Source of the DNA: Burkholderiales bacterium
Lineage (GTDB): Bacteria; Pseudomonadota; Gammaproteobacteria; Burkholderiales; Burkholderiaceae_C
Length of the DNA: 64,000 nucleotides
Assembly (NCBI GenBank): GCA_003963005.1
Contig: RXJW01000065.1
Location: forward strand, 1-64,000
Direction: 5' to 3'
Shown here in pieces: positions 54,769 to 64,000 of this stretch. Below the pieces are notes generated by a model. That model did no database searches. It was not told the DNA's origin and worked only from the letters and a program-made list of their open reading frames with translations. Numbering within the stretch: position 1 is the stretch's first letter; the number at the start of each line of letters is the position of its first letter. Both the position numbers and the translations under genes were made by a program.

Positions 54769-57507
54769 ATGTCCCTGAAAGCCTTCCTTCCCCTGGCCGT
54801 GGCGCTGTGCCTGGCCGGCTGCCAACGCGCCCAGAATGCGCCTGCCGCGCTGCCGGCGGCTTCGGCCCCGCAGGACGCCGGCGCCACCGCCAAGCTGCGC
54901 ACCGATGCCGACGCGCTGCTGGCCCTGCACCGCCAGATCATCGTGCTGATGGACGGCGAGGCCGCGCTGCCCGCCGTGCAGCGCCGCGAGGTGCAGGCCC
55001 TGGGCCAGCAGCTCTTCCACGAGGTGCTGCAGCGCCAGCAGGCCCTGGCCGACGCCGCCCTCAAGCCCGACGCGCTGGAGGCGACCACCGCGCTGATGAC
55101 CCGCATCGAGAGCGAACCCAGCTGGTTCGACGCCGACCGCCTCGCCTTCAAGGAAGTGCTGGAGCAGCTGGCCACCGGGCTGAAGGCCTCGCAGACGCTG
55201 GACGGCATCAAGCTCGCCCGCCGCGCGCAGGACGACATCGACACGCTGGCCGAGGTGCAGAAGGCCTACGAGCAGGAGCTCAAGGAGGTCTTCGGCGGCT
55301 TTGCCAAGCGCGGCATCGAGCTCAAGCGTGAGCGCTGGAGCGACTACACGGCCAAGCTGCGCGCGCTGCACACGCGCGAGGCGGTCATGAAGCAGCACGG
55401 CGCACAGCTGCCTGCGGCGGCGGACCTCGCGCCCGAGGTGCCGGCATCGGCCGCCTCCGGCGCGATGCGGGGCGTGGCGGCGAAGGAGCGTGAGGTCTTC
55501 GGCGACAAACTGCCGCCCAAGACCGTGCTCCTCACCTTCGACGACGGCCCACACGCCCGCTACACCGACGAGATCCTGGACATCCTCAAGCGCTACCAGG
55601 CGCCGGCCGTGTTCTTCCAGCTCGGCCAGAACCTCGGCAAGGTCGGCGCGGATGGCCAGCCCGTGCCCGGCAACGGCAGCGCGGTGGCCCGGCGCGTGCT
55701 GGCTGCCGGGCACCAGCTCGCCAACCACAGCTTCACGCACGGGCTGATGAGCAAGTTCGAGCTCGTGAAGGTCAAGGAAGAAGCTGCCAACACCGAAGCG
55801 CTGCTGGACGCCGCGGGCCGCAATGGCGACGCGCTGTTCCGGTTTCCCTACGGCGCCCGCAACGACGGGGCCCTCTCCACCATCGAGGCGCTGAAGCTGC
55901 GCTCGATGATGTGGAACGTCGACTCGCTCGACTGGAGCGACCCCATCCCCAAGAGCATCGCCGCGCGCGTGCTCAGCGAGCTGGAGAAACAGCAGCGCGG
56001 CATCGTGCTGTTCCACGACATCCATGCCCGCACCGTGCAGGCCCTGCCGCTGGTGCTGGACCAGCTCGCCGCCGACGGCTGGCGCTTCGCGAGCTGGAAG
56101 GACGGCCAGTTCGTCGTCGCCGGTGCGCCGCCTGCGCCACCGCCGCCCGCGCCGGGCGAGCTCTACCGCGAGAGCCATGCGCTGGTCATCGGCATCAACA
56201 GCTACACCGCCTGGCCCAAGCTCTCGCACGCGGTGCGGGACGCGCAGGCCGTGCGCGAGGCCCTCGTGAACCGCTTCGGCTTCAAGCCCGACAACGTCAC
56301 GCTGCTGACCGATGCCGAGGCCACGCGGGCCAACATCCTGAAGGCGATGAACGACCGCTTCGGTGACACCAAGCGCGTGAAGCGCGACGACCGCGTGTTC
56401 GTGTTCTTCGCCGGCCACGGCAGCACCCGCAAGCTGCCCAGCGGCCGCGAGGTGGGTTACATCGTGCCTGTGGACGCCGGCCTGAACGACCTGCAGGCCG
56501 ACGCCATCGCGATGCCGCAGCTGCAGGAAGTGGCCGAGGCCATCACGGCCAAGCACGCACTCTTCGTCATCGACGCCTGCTACTCCGGCCTGGGCCTGAC
56601 CCGCGCCGGCAGCCCGGCCGCCGACAGCAACTTCGCCCGCACCAACGCCCGCCGCATCGGCCGCCAGATGATGACCGCTGGCGGCGCCGACCAGCAGGTG
56701 GCCGACGACGGCCCGGGCGGGCACTCGGTCTTCACGTGGACGCTGCTGCAGGCCCTCAGCGGCAAGGCCGACCTCAACGGTGACGGCCTCATCACTGCCA
56801 CTGAACTGGCCGCCTATGTGGCGCCGGCCGTGGCCTCGATCGCGCGCCAGACGCCCGCCTTCGGCAGCCTGCCAGGCAGCGAGGGCGGCGAGTTCGTGTT
56901 CGAGCTGCCGCAGGCGGCCGAGCCGGCGCTGAGCGGTGCGGTCGCGCAGCTCGACGACAAGGCCAGCCAGCTCGCCGCCAGGATCGACGAGGCCAGCAAC
57001 GCCAGCCGCCAGGCGGCGCCCGGCGCGCCCGGTGCGGCCAGCGCCGTGCAGGTGACCATCAAGGGCCTGGACGGCAAGGACCAGGCCCTGGCCGCGCCGA
57101 CCACGCGCGTGGACCCCGGGGCGCGCGTGGCTGCCCAGCGCGCCAGCGACCGCGGCCTGCAGCTCTACCGCGAGCGCCGCTACGACGAGGCCGAGGCCGC
57201 CTTCAAGGAAGCGCTGCAGCTGCAACCGAAGTTCGCGCTGGCGGCCAACAACCTCGGCTTCGTGCTCTACCGCCGTGCCAAGTTCGCCGAGGCAGCCACG
57301 TGGTTCGAGAAGGCCGTGGAGATGGACGCGAGCCGGTCGCTTGCCTGGCTCAACCTGGGGGACGCGCGGCTGCAGGCGGGTGACGACGCCCGGGCCATGG
57401 CCGCCTACAAGACCTTCATCGAGCTGGCGCCCCGGCACGCGCGAGCCGCCGAGGTGCAGGCCTGGATCGCGAATCCGTCGGACGCCACGCGCCCCCGGGC
57501 CTTGTAG
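54769..57507 (+). CDS. Lipoprotein fusing NodB deacetylase, caspase-like, EF-hand and TPR modules
   Basis: A 912-residue predicted lipoprotein (lipobox CLAGC, Cys18). Residues about 35-240 are helical. A NodB polysaccharide deacetylase domain (about 250-450) has LTFDDGP with Asp258 and Asp259, metal ligands His320 and His324 (NHSFTH), RFPYGARN and LFHDIH. After a Pro-rich linker comes a caspase-like C14 domain (about 466-660) with His550 (FFAGHGS) and Cys604 (VIDACYSG). A canonical 12-residue EF-hand loop DLNGDGLITATE lies at 668-679. TPRs occupy about 785-895. All catalytic residues appear present. GTG 54763 is an alternative start. Monocistronic, divergent from the esterase gene. Confidence 0.88.
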   Translation: MSLKAFLPLAVALCLAGCQRAQNAPAALPAASAPQDAGATAKLRTDADALLALHRQIIVLMDGEAALPAVQRREVQALGQQLFHEVLQRQQALADAALKPDALEATTALMTRIESEPSWFDADRLAFKEVLEQLATGLKASQTLDGIKLARRAQDDIDTLAEVQKAYEQELKEVFGGFAKRGIELKRERWSDYTAKLRALHTREAVMKQHGAQLPAAADLAPEVPASAASGAMRGVAAKEREVFGDKLPPKTVLLTFDDGPHARYTDEILDILKRYQAPAVFFQLGQNLGKVGADGQPVPGNGSAVARRVLAAGHQLANHSFTHGLMSKFELVKVKEEAANTEALLDAAGRNGDALFRFPYGARNDGALSTIEALKLRSMMWNVDSLDWSDPIPKSIAARVLSELEKQQRGIVLFHDIHARTVQALPLVLDQLAADGWRFASWKDGQFVVAGAPPAPPPPAPGELYRESHALVIGINSYTAWPKLSHAVRDAQAVREALVNRFGFKPDNVTLLTDAEATRANILKAMNDRFGDTKRVKRDDRVFVFFAGHGSTRKLPSGREVGYIVPVDAGLNDLQADAIAMPQLQEVAEAITAKHALFVIDACYSGLGLTRAGSPAADSNFARTNARRIGRQMMTAGGADQQVADDGPGGHSVFTWTLLQALSGKADLNGDGLITATELAAYVAPAVASIARQTPAFGSLPGSEGGEFVFELPQAAEPALSGAVAQLDDKASQLAARIDEASNASRQAAPGAPGAASAVQVTIKGLDGKDQALAAPTTRVDPGARVAAQRASDRGLQLYRERRYDEAEAAFKEALQLQPKFALAANNLGFVLYRRAKFAEAATWFEKAVEMDASRSLAWLNLGDARLQAGDDARAMAAYKTFIELAPRHARAAEVQAWIANPSDATRPRAL

Positions 57508-57851
57508 GACAGCCCGGGCGAACCGGCCGGCGAGCCTACACTCGGCGCTCGTCGCGTATCTGCTCAACGGCGCGACATCGGTGGCTGGACGCCGGCGCAC
57601 ATCCCTTCGCGCCTCGCGCATGCGCCGGCTCCCGCCGGCCGGCAGTGGTCGTCAGCCCCCCTCAAGCGGCGAGCCCCAACCCGGCCCCCTCCCAACGTCT
57701 GTCGAGGCGGCCACCCCCGGTGCCCCGGTTCGTCCCCCACTGCGCCCGCCGTCGATGCGCTCGCCGGCCCCGCCGAGGCACCTCCACCGCCCCCCCGGGC
57801 ACGGTTCCTGCACGTCAGGACGCCTGCCCCTCTCGCACGTCTGGAGCCCCG
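57508..57851. other. Gap without recognisable gene
   Basis: 344 bp, very C/G-rich with C-runs and no frame with family-like content. It must contain the promoter of the small gene at 57852 or be its leader. I see no hairpin with T-run, repeat or RNA motif. Confidence 0.5.
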
Positions 57852-58148
57852 ATGAAGCCCGTCACCAAGACCCGCTCCCCCCGCAAGACCGCGCGGACCA
57901 CCACAGCGCTTTCGCCCATGCCCCTCGTCTCGCGACGCGACACGCTGCGCGACGAACTGCTCGCCACCGTCGACCTGCTCAAGCGCCGCCGCGCCGCCGA
58001 GATCGACGAGGGCTACATCGAGGACTACATCGCCCTGCACTGGATGGAGTGGCACGGCGGCTCGCTGCGCCTGACCACGACCGGCGAGAACGTCTGCAAG
58101 CACCTGGCCAGCCTGCTGAGCCGCGCGTCGCCGCAGCCGGCAAACTGA
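57852..58148 (+). CDS. Hypothetical protein, 98 residues
   Basis: Not recognised. A basic N-terminus (KPVTKTRSPRKTARTTTALS) precedes a helical domain (RDTLRDELLATVDLLKRRRA, IDEGYIEDYIALHWMEWHGG) and a short tail (LTTTGENVCKHLASLLSRA). No signal or membrane segment. The region GGSLRLTTTGENV resembles a winged-helix wing, so DNA or RNA binding is conceivable. The trypsin-like gene starts 10 bp downstream. Confidence 0.62.
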   Translation: MKPVTKTRSPRKTARTTTALSPMPLVSRRDTLRDELLATVDLLKRRRAAEIDEGYIEDYIALHWMEWHGGSLRLTTTGENVCKHLASLLSRASPQPAN

Positions 58149-58158
58149 GCGCCGACGC

Positions 58159-58949
58159 GTGACGGCCGCCGCCGCGCCCCTGGACCCGCTGCTGCTGGCC
58201 ACCGCACGGCTGTCCACCTTCGCCGGCCCCACCGGGCTCACGAACGCGACGGGCTTCTTCTTTCGCCGCGGTGAGCGGCTCTACGTGGTCAGCAGCCGGC
58301 ATGTCTTCATCGACGAGCCCACCGGCCACCACCCCGACCGCCTGGAGATCGAGTTGCACCCGGACCCCGACAACCTGGCCGAATCCATCGGGCTGTCGGT
58401 GCTGCTCTACCGGGACGGCCTGGCCAACTGGCGCCAGGGCCGCGATGACGGCAGCGAGATCGACGTCGCGCTGCTGGAGATCGACCCGGCCGCCCTGCCG
58501 GCGGACGGCGCCCTGGCCGCCTTCACGCCCGAGCACCTGCCCGGCGCGGGTGACGCCATCGGCATCGGCGAGCCGCTGCTCATCCCGGGCTTTCCGCTGG
58601 GCTTTCACGACGGGCTGCATCACGTGCCCGTGGTGCGCCAGGGCAGCGTGGCCTCGCCCTACGGCTGGCGCTTCCAGGGCCGGGGCTGCTTCCTGACCGA
58701 TGCGCGCACCCACCGCGGCATCAGCGGTGCGCCGGTGGTGGTGCGCTCGCCCGGCCGCGGCGCGCTGCCCTGGCTGCTCGTGGGCATCCATTCCTCGCGA
58801 CTGGACATGGGCGACCGCGACCAGGTGGCCGACGAGTCCCTCGGGCTGAACGCCGCCTGGTACCCGGGCATCCTGCTGACGCTGACCGACGCCGACGCCG
58901 CACAGGACGCGCCGGGCGCCGTGGACACGGCCTGTGTTCCACTTCCGGC

Positions 58950-58953
<4 letters not shown>
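58159..58953 (+). CDS. Trypsin-like serine protease domain protein
   Basis: A 264-residue protein with GTG start and no signal peptide. The catalytic triad can be traced: His in VVSSRHVFIDEP, Asp in GSEIDVALLEID and Ser in RGISGAPVVVRS (GxSGxP type). It thus looks like a cytoplasmic trypsin-fold protease, a rarer setting than the usual periplasmic one. Its stop overlaps the helicase GTG (GTGA at 58950-58953), so the two are translationally coupled. Confidence 0.8.
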
Positions 58954-61184
<2,231 letters not shown>

Positions 61185-61189
61185 GTGCC

Positions 61190-61525
61190 ATGCGGCGCGT
61201 GCTGATGTGGATCCTGCTGGGCGCGCCGCCCTTGTTGCTGCTGCGCTGGGATGACAACCACGGCCATCAGCTGCCGAAATGGGTGTTCCTGCTGGCCGCC
61301 GCGCCGCTGGCCATCGCCAGCCTGATGAGCGATGAGGAGGAGCCCGGGCCGATCGCCAACTTCCTGCTGTTCGTGATGGGGTTGGGCGCCATCGGCATCG
61401 GGCTCGTGGGCTTCGTGCTGCGCGATTCGGCGGCCCTCTACGGCCTGGGCGGCACGCTGGCCTGGGCGGCGCCGGTCGGGCTGATCATGGTGATCGCCTC
61501 GGTCATGCGCGGATCGGGCCGCTGA
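61190..61525 (+). CDS. Small inner-membrane protein, 111 residues
   Basis: Not recognised. Three hydrophobic segments: RRVLMWILLGAPPLLLLRWD, WVFLLAAAPLAIASLMS and a long FLLFVMGLGAIGIGLVGFVL with a final APVGLIMVIASVM. Acidic loop SDEEEPGP. ATG 61190, 5 bp after the helicase stop, so it is probably the last gene of the same unit. Confidence 0.65.
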   Translation: MRRVLMWILLGAPPLLLLRWDDNHGHQLPKWVFLLAAAPLAIASLMSDEEEPGPIANFLLFVMGLGAIGIGLVGFVLRDSAALYGLGGTLAWAAPVGLIMVIASVMRGSGR

Positions 61526-61569
61526 GCCTGTCGCGCCGGCGTCCTGACACAGCGACGCCCTGGGTTCGG

Positions 61570-62583
61570 TCAGCCTGCCGGGCCTGCCCCGCCGACCCGC
61601 TTCACCATCGCAGCGACAGCATCACTCATCCCCGTCGATGACAGCTGCGTCTGCGGATGGGCACGCTGAAACACACGGAACACCTCGTCGGCAAACCCCT
61701 GGCCGATCTCCTCCACACCCGCGAAGTCGAGCACGACCGACTGGAAGCGCTCGAAACGGCGCGTCAGTCGCTTGGCCTGCGAGCGAGACACCAGCCGCTC
61801 ACCCTCATGCTGGGCCAGCCTCACGGGCACGACGGTCCGGGCGAACGTGAACTCATCGGGCAGCGCGAAGGCATCGAACACGGACCGCATGCTGCGGCGG
61901 CTGTCGTGCGCCAGCGCCATGCGGATGATCGTGCCGTGGACTTCATCGCCGCCGTCGGTCATCAGCCCGGCGTCACCTGCGTCCTGTCGGAATCGAAGCG
62001 CGCCGGAGAGGATCTGGAAGTTGTCGAACACCTTGGACGCAAAGAAGATGCCCTCGCCCGAATGATGATCCGGGTCGGTCGTGAACTTGCCTTTGGCCAA
62101 CTCGAGGATGGCCTCGCGGGGGTCGAACAGATCGAGCGCCCGCTGGATGCGCACAAAGATGCCCTCGCCATCGTCCATGACATAGCCCTCGGCCGCCAGG
62201 GCGGTTCGCCGGAGGCCCACCCGCACCTCGCGCCCGCCCGAGTGGTCGATGGCGTTGTTGATCATCGCCGTCATGCCGTATTGCCAGATGTCTCTCACGT
62301 TGGCAGGCAGGTCCGCCAACACGGGCCGCAGCAGCGACTGCCAGACGCGATCTTCGGAAAGCCCGATCGCGGGGAAGGACTGCTGGACCTGATGCGTCAC
62401 CCCCAAGCCGTAGATCACGCCAGCACCCTGGCCGACGCGGGTCAGCAAGCCGGATTCCAGCAGCTTGTTGAGGCGCGCCGTCGCCGCCTGGCGGGTGACA
62501 CCCAATGACGCGGCAAGGCGCACCGCGACGTGGCGGCCATCGGCCTGCACCGACCGGAGGGCCGTCAACGTGTCATCGTCCAT
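61570..62583 (-). CDS. HTH-GHKL ATPase-DUF4325 (STAS-like) protein
   Basis: A 337-residue protein with three modules. A MarR/winged-helix-like N-terminus (VAVRLAASLGVTRQAATARL, NKLLESGLLTRVG), a GHKL ATPase domain (N-box MTAMINNAIDHSGG; G1 VMDDGEGIFVR; G2 HHSGEGIFFAS) and a C-terminal DUF4325/STAS-like domain (SVVLDFAGVEEIGQGFADEV). This architecture combines DNA binding, a kinase-like ATP switch and an anti-sigma-antagonist-like domain in one chain. Function unproven. Codon choice is somewhat less GC-rich than its neighbours, which may mean later acquisition. Confidence 0.82.
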   Translation of the reverse strand: MDDDTLTALRSVQADGRHVAVRLAASLGVTRQAATARLNKLLESGLLTRVGQGAGVIYGLGVTHQVQQSFPAIGLSEDRVWQSLLRPVLADLPANVRDIWQYGMTAMINNAIDHSGGREVRVGLRRTALAAEGYVMDDGEGIFVRIQRALDLFDPREAILELAKGKFTTDPDHHSGEGIFFASKVFDNFQILSGALRFRQDAGDAGLMTDGGDEVHGTIIRMALAHDSRRSMRSVFDAFALPDEFTFARTVVPVRLAQHEGERLVSRSQAKRLTRRFERFQSVVLDFAGVEEIGQGFADEVFRVFQRAHPQTQLSSTGMSDAVAAMVKRVGGAGPAG

Positions 62584-62686
62584 GTCGGAATGGTAAAGCG
62601 CGGTTCAGGTGATTGGAAAGTTCACCTACGGCAATTGTCAAGTCGCCTCATCCACCAGATTGAGCCATCTGACGCATGCCCGGGGT

Positions 62687-63715
62687 TCAATGAACGCCCA
62701 GCGCGATCAGGTCCTTCGCCGAGGTCAGGATCGCCTCCCGCGGCGCCCGCGGCGTCCAGCCCAGCACCTCGCGGGCGTGGCTGGCGTCCTGGCGGCGCAG
62801 CGTGCCCAGCTCGCTGGCGGCGGCGCGCACGGCCGGGCTCAGGCGGGCGAGCAGGCGCACGCTCCAGTCCGGCAGCATCCGCGTGGGCACCTTGCGCGCG
62901 GCGTCGCCCAGCTCCGCGCGCAGGATGGCGGCGATCTCGCGCAGCCACAGGAAGCCGGCATCGGCGATGAAGCGCTCGCCCGCCATGCCCGGGGCCGTCA
63001 GCGCGCGCCAGTGAAGCTCGGCCACGTCGCGCACGTCGACGATGCCGAAACCGATGTTGGGCAGGGCGGGCAGGCGCCCCTGCAGCAGGCTCTGCACGAT
63101 GACCACGCTGGCCGAGTAGTCGGCACTCGCCACGGGCCCCAGCACGACCGCGGGGTTCACGGTGCAGAACTCCAGGCCCCCGCCCTCGCGCGCCACCCAG
63201 TCGCGCGCCGCACGCTCGGCCACCGTCTTGGACTGCACGTAGGGCGGCACGTCGGGCGCGTCGAGATTCGTCCAATCGGCCTCGGTCAGGTGGTGCTCGC
63301 CCGGGCCGTGGCCATAGGCGATGGCGGCCACGGATGACGTCATGACCACCCGCTGCACACCCGCATCGCGCGCCGCCTTCAGCGCACGCAGGGCGCCGTC
63401 GCGGGCCGGCACGATCAGCTCGTTGGCATCGCGCGGCACGCCGGTGGGCAGGGGCGAGGCCACATGGGCGAGATGCGTGCAACCGGCGGCGGCTTCGGCC
63501 CAGCCGGCATCGGCCATCAGGTCGGCGGCGAAGCAGCGCAGCTGGTCCTTCTTCTCGCCCCGGCTGGCGCCGAGCGCCTGGCGCAGCGCCGCCTCGCGGG
63601 CGAGATCGCGCACCGTGGTGTGGACCTGCCAGCCCTCGGCGAGCAGTTGACGGATCAGCACACCGGCGATGTAGCCGGTGCCGCCGCTGACGAGGATGCG
63701 AGGTGTGGCGCTCAT
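62687..63715 (-). CDS. NAD(P)-dependent epimerase/reductase (dihydroflavonol-4-reductase-like)
   Basis: A 342-residue extended short-chain dehydrogenase. The N-terminal Rossmann motif is ILVSGGTGYIAGVLIRQLL; the active site has Ser in VVMTSSVAAIAYG and the YxxxK motif in YVQSKTVAERA. The sequence is of the dihydroflavonol-reductase/cinnamoyl-CoA-reductase-like group, which reduces aldehydes and ketones. ATG 63715. Divergent from the POT transporter; 103 bp separate its stop from the next gene. Confidence 0.88.
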   Translation of the reverse strand: MSATPRILVSGGTGYIAGVLIRQLLAEGWQVHTTVRDLAREAALRQALGASRGEKKDQLRCFAADLMADAGWAEAAAGCTHLAHVASPLPTGVPRDANELIVPARDGALRALKAARDAGVQRVVMTSSVAAIAYGHGPGEHHLTEADWTNLDAPDVPPYVQSKTVAERAARDWVAREGGGLEFCTVNPAVVLGPVASADYSASVVIVQSLLQGRLPALPNIGFGIVDVRDVAELHWRALTAPGMAGERFIADAGFLWLREIAAILRAELGDAARKVPTRMLPDWSVRLLARLSPAVRAAASELGTLRRQDASHAREVLGWTPRAPREAILTSAKDLIALGVH

Positions 63716-63834
63716 GTGAACCCTTGTGTTCGCCCGCGTGAAGAACCATGACTGCCGGCACCGGGGCGATTGCGCATTGCCAGTCCAATCAGTCGCGAGG
63801 ACAGTCGCGGGCTTTGCATTGTCCCGGGCTGCTC

Positions 63835-64000
63835 TTGACCTTCGCTGCTTCCGACGTCGACGCCCGTGCGCGTCACGACCGCGCCTTCCTCGGCCACCCC
63901 GCCGGCCTCGGCTGGCTCTCCTTCTGCGAACTCTGGGAGCGCTTCAGCTACTACGGCATGCAGGCGCTGCTGGTGCTCTACCTCAGCAACTACCTGTTCC
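63835..64000 (+). CDS. POT-family peptide transporter, N-terminal part (cut by right edge)
   Basis: The first 55 or so residues of a proton-coupled oligopeptide transporter. The motif [20 protein letters not shown] is the POT-family ExxER signature in TM1. No ATG lies upstream in this frame, so I use TTG 63835 ([20 protein letters not shown] follows); TTG 63814 is possible. The rest is outside the window. It probably imports di- or tripeptides. Confidence 0.82.
   Translation, partial: MTFAASDVDARARHDRAFLGHPAGLGWLSFCELWERFSYYGMQALLVLYLSNYLF

Overview
The window is GC-rich (about 70 %) bacterial chromosome, densely coded, with strong third-position G/C bias. The gene content (paired Liv-type ABC systems, a PEP-CTERM mini-protein, an MdtABC-type RND pump, an ECF42/DGPF operon, a Suv3-like helicase, a YgjV protein) and the protein sequences point to a betaproteobacterium of the order Burkholderiales, probably near the Rubrivivax/Leptothrix/Roseateles/Ideonella group. 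That placement is inference. No rRNA, tRNA, CRISPR array, transposase or integrase was seen.

Layout. 1-10111 (all minus strand): two branched-chain-amino-acid-type (HAAT) ABC importers in one array. System 2 (SBP2, LivG2, LivF2, LivH2, LivM2) is complete and carries an alpha/beta hydrolase translationally coupled to LivM2. System 1 (LivG1, LivF1, SBP1, LivH1) runs off the left edge. Two copies of a 591-bp nested palindromic element sit inside this array. 10282-15288: a PAS-sigma54 activator, a TonB-dependent receptor and a divergent, probably periplasmic, methyl-parathion-hydrolase-like metallo-beta-lactamase. A strong -24/-12 promoter precedes SBP2 and a second one precedes the receptor. I read this as one regulated route: outer-membrane uptake, periplasmic hydrolysis, ABC import, cytoplasmic hydrolysis. 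The substrate is unknown.

15266-23876: mixed genes (YgjV, an isochorismatase-like hydrolase, a DUF2242-like lipoprotein, a GGDEF/EAL protein, an M14 carboxypeptidase, a solute-binding protein, a 63-residue PEP-CTERM protein and two hypotheticals). 23887-28022 (minus): an ECF42 sigma-factor operon (YciI/DGPF, two SRPBCC and two VOC proteins, sigma factor last) with a matching ECF42 promoter. 28164-36181: a PAS-GAF histidine kinase, an SH3-like/SPFH pair, Cu/Zn superoxide dismutase, and a response regulator with its kinase. 36439-45419: a four-gene RND efflux operon (adaptor, two RND pumps, outer-membrane factor).

45429-45955 is a scar where the 3' ends of a Deg-type protease gene and a sigma54-activator gene meet head to head. 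46052-47992: groES-groEL behind a CIRCE-like operator. 48252-54664: a 2OG-Fe(II) oxygenase behind a terminator-like hairpin, a YkgJ/MBL/GIY-YIG-like cluster, an alkylsulfatase-type lipoprotein and an esterase. 54769-57507: an unusual lipoprotein joining NodB deacetylase, caspase-like, EF-hand and TPR modules. 57852-61525: a compact run with a trypsin-like protein and a Suv3-like helicase. 61570-64000: an HTH-GHKL-DUF4325 protein, an NAD-dependent reductase and the start of a POT peptide transporter.
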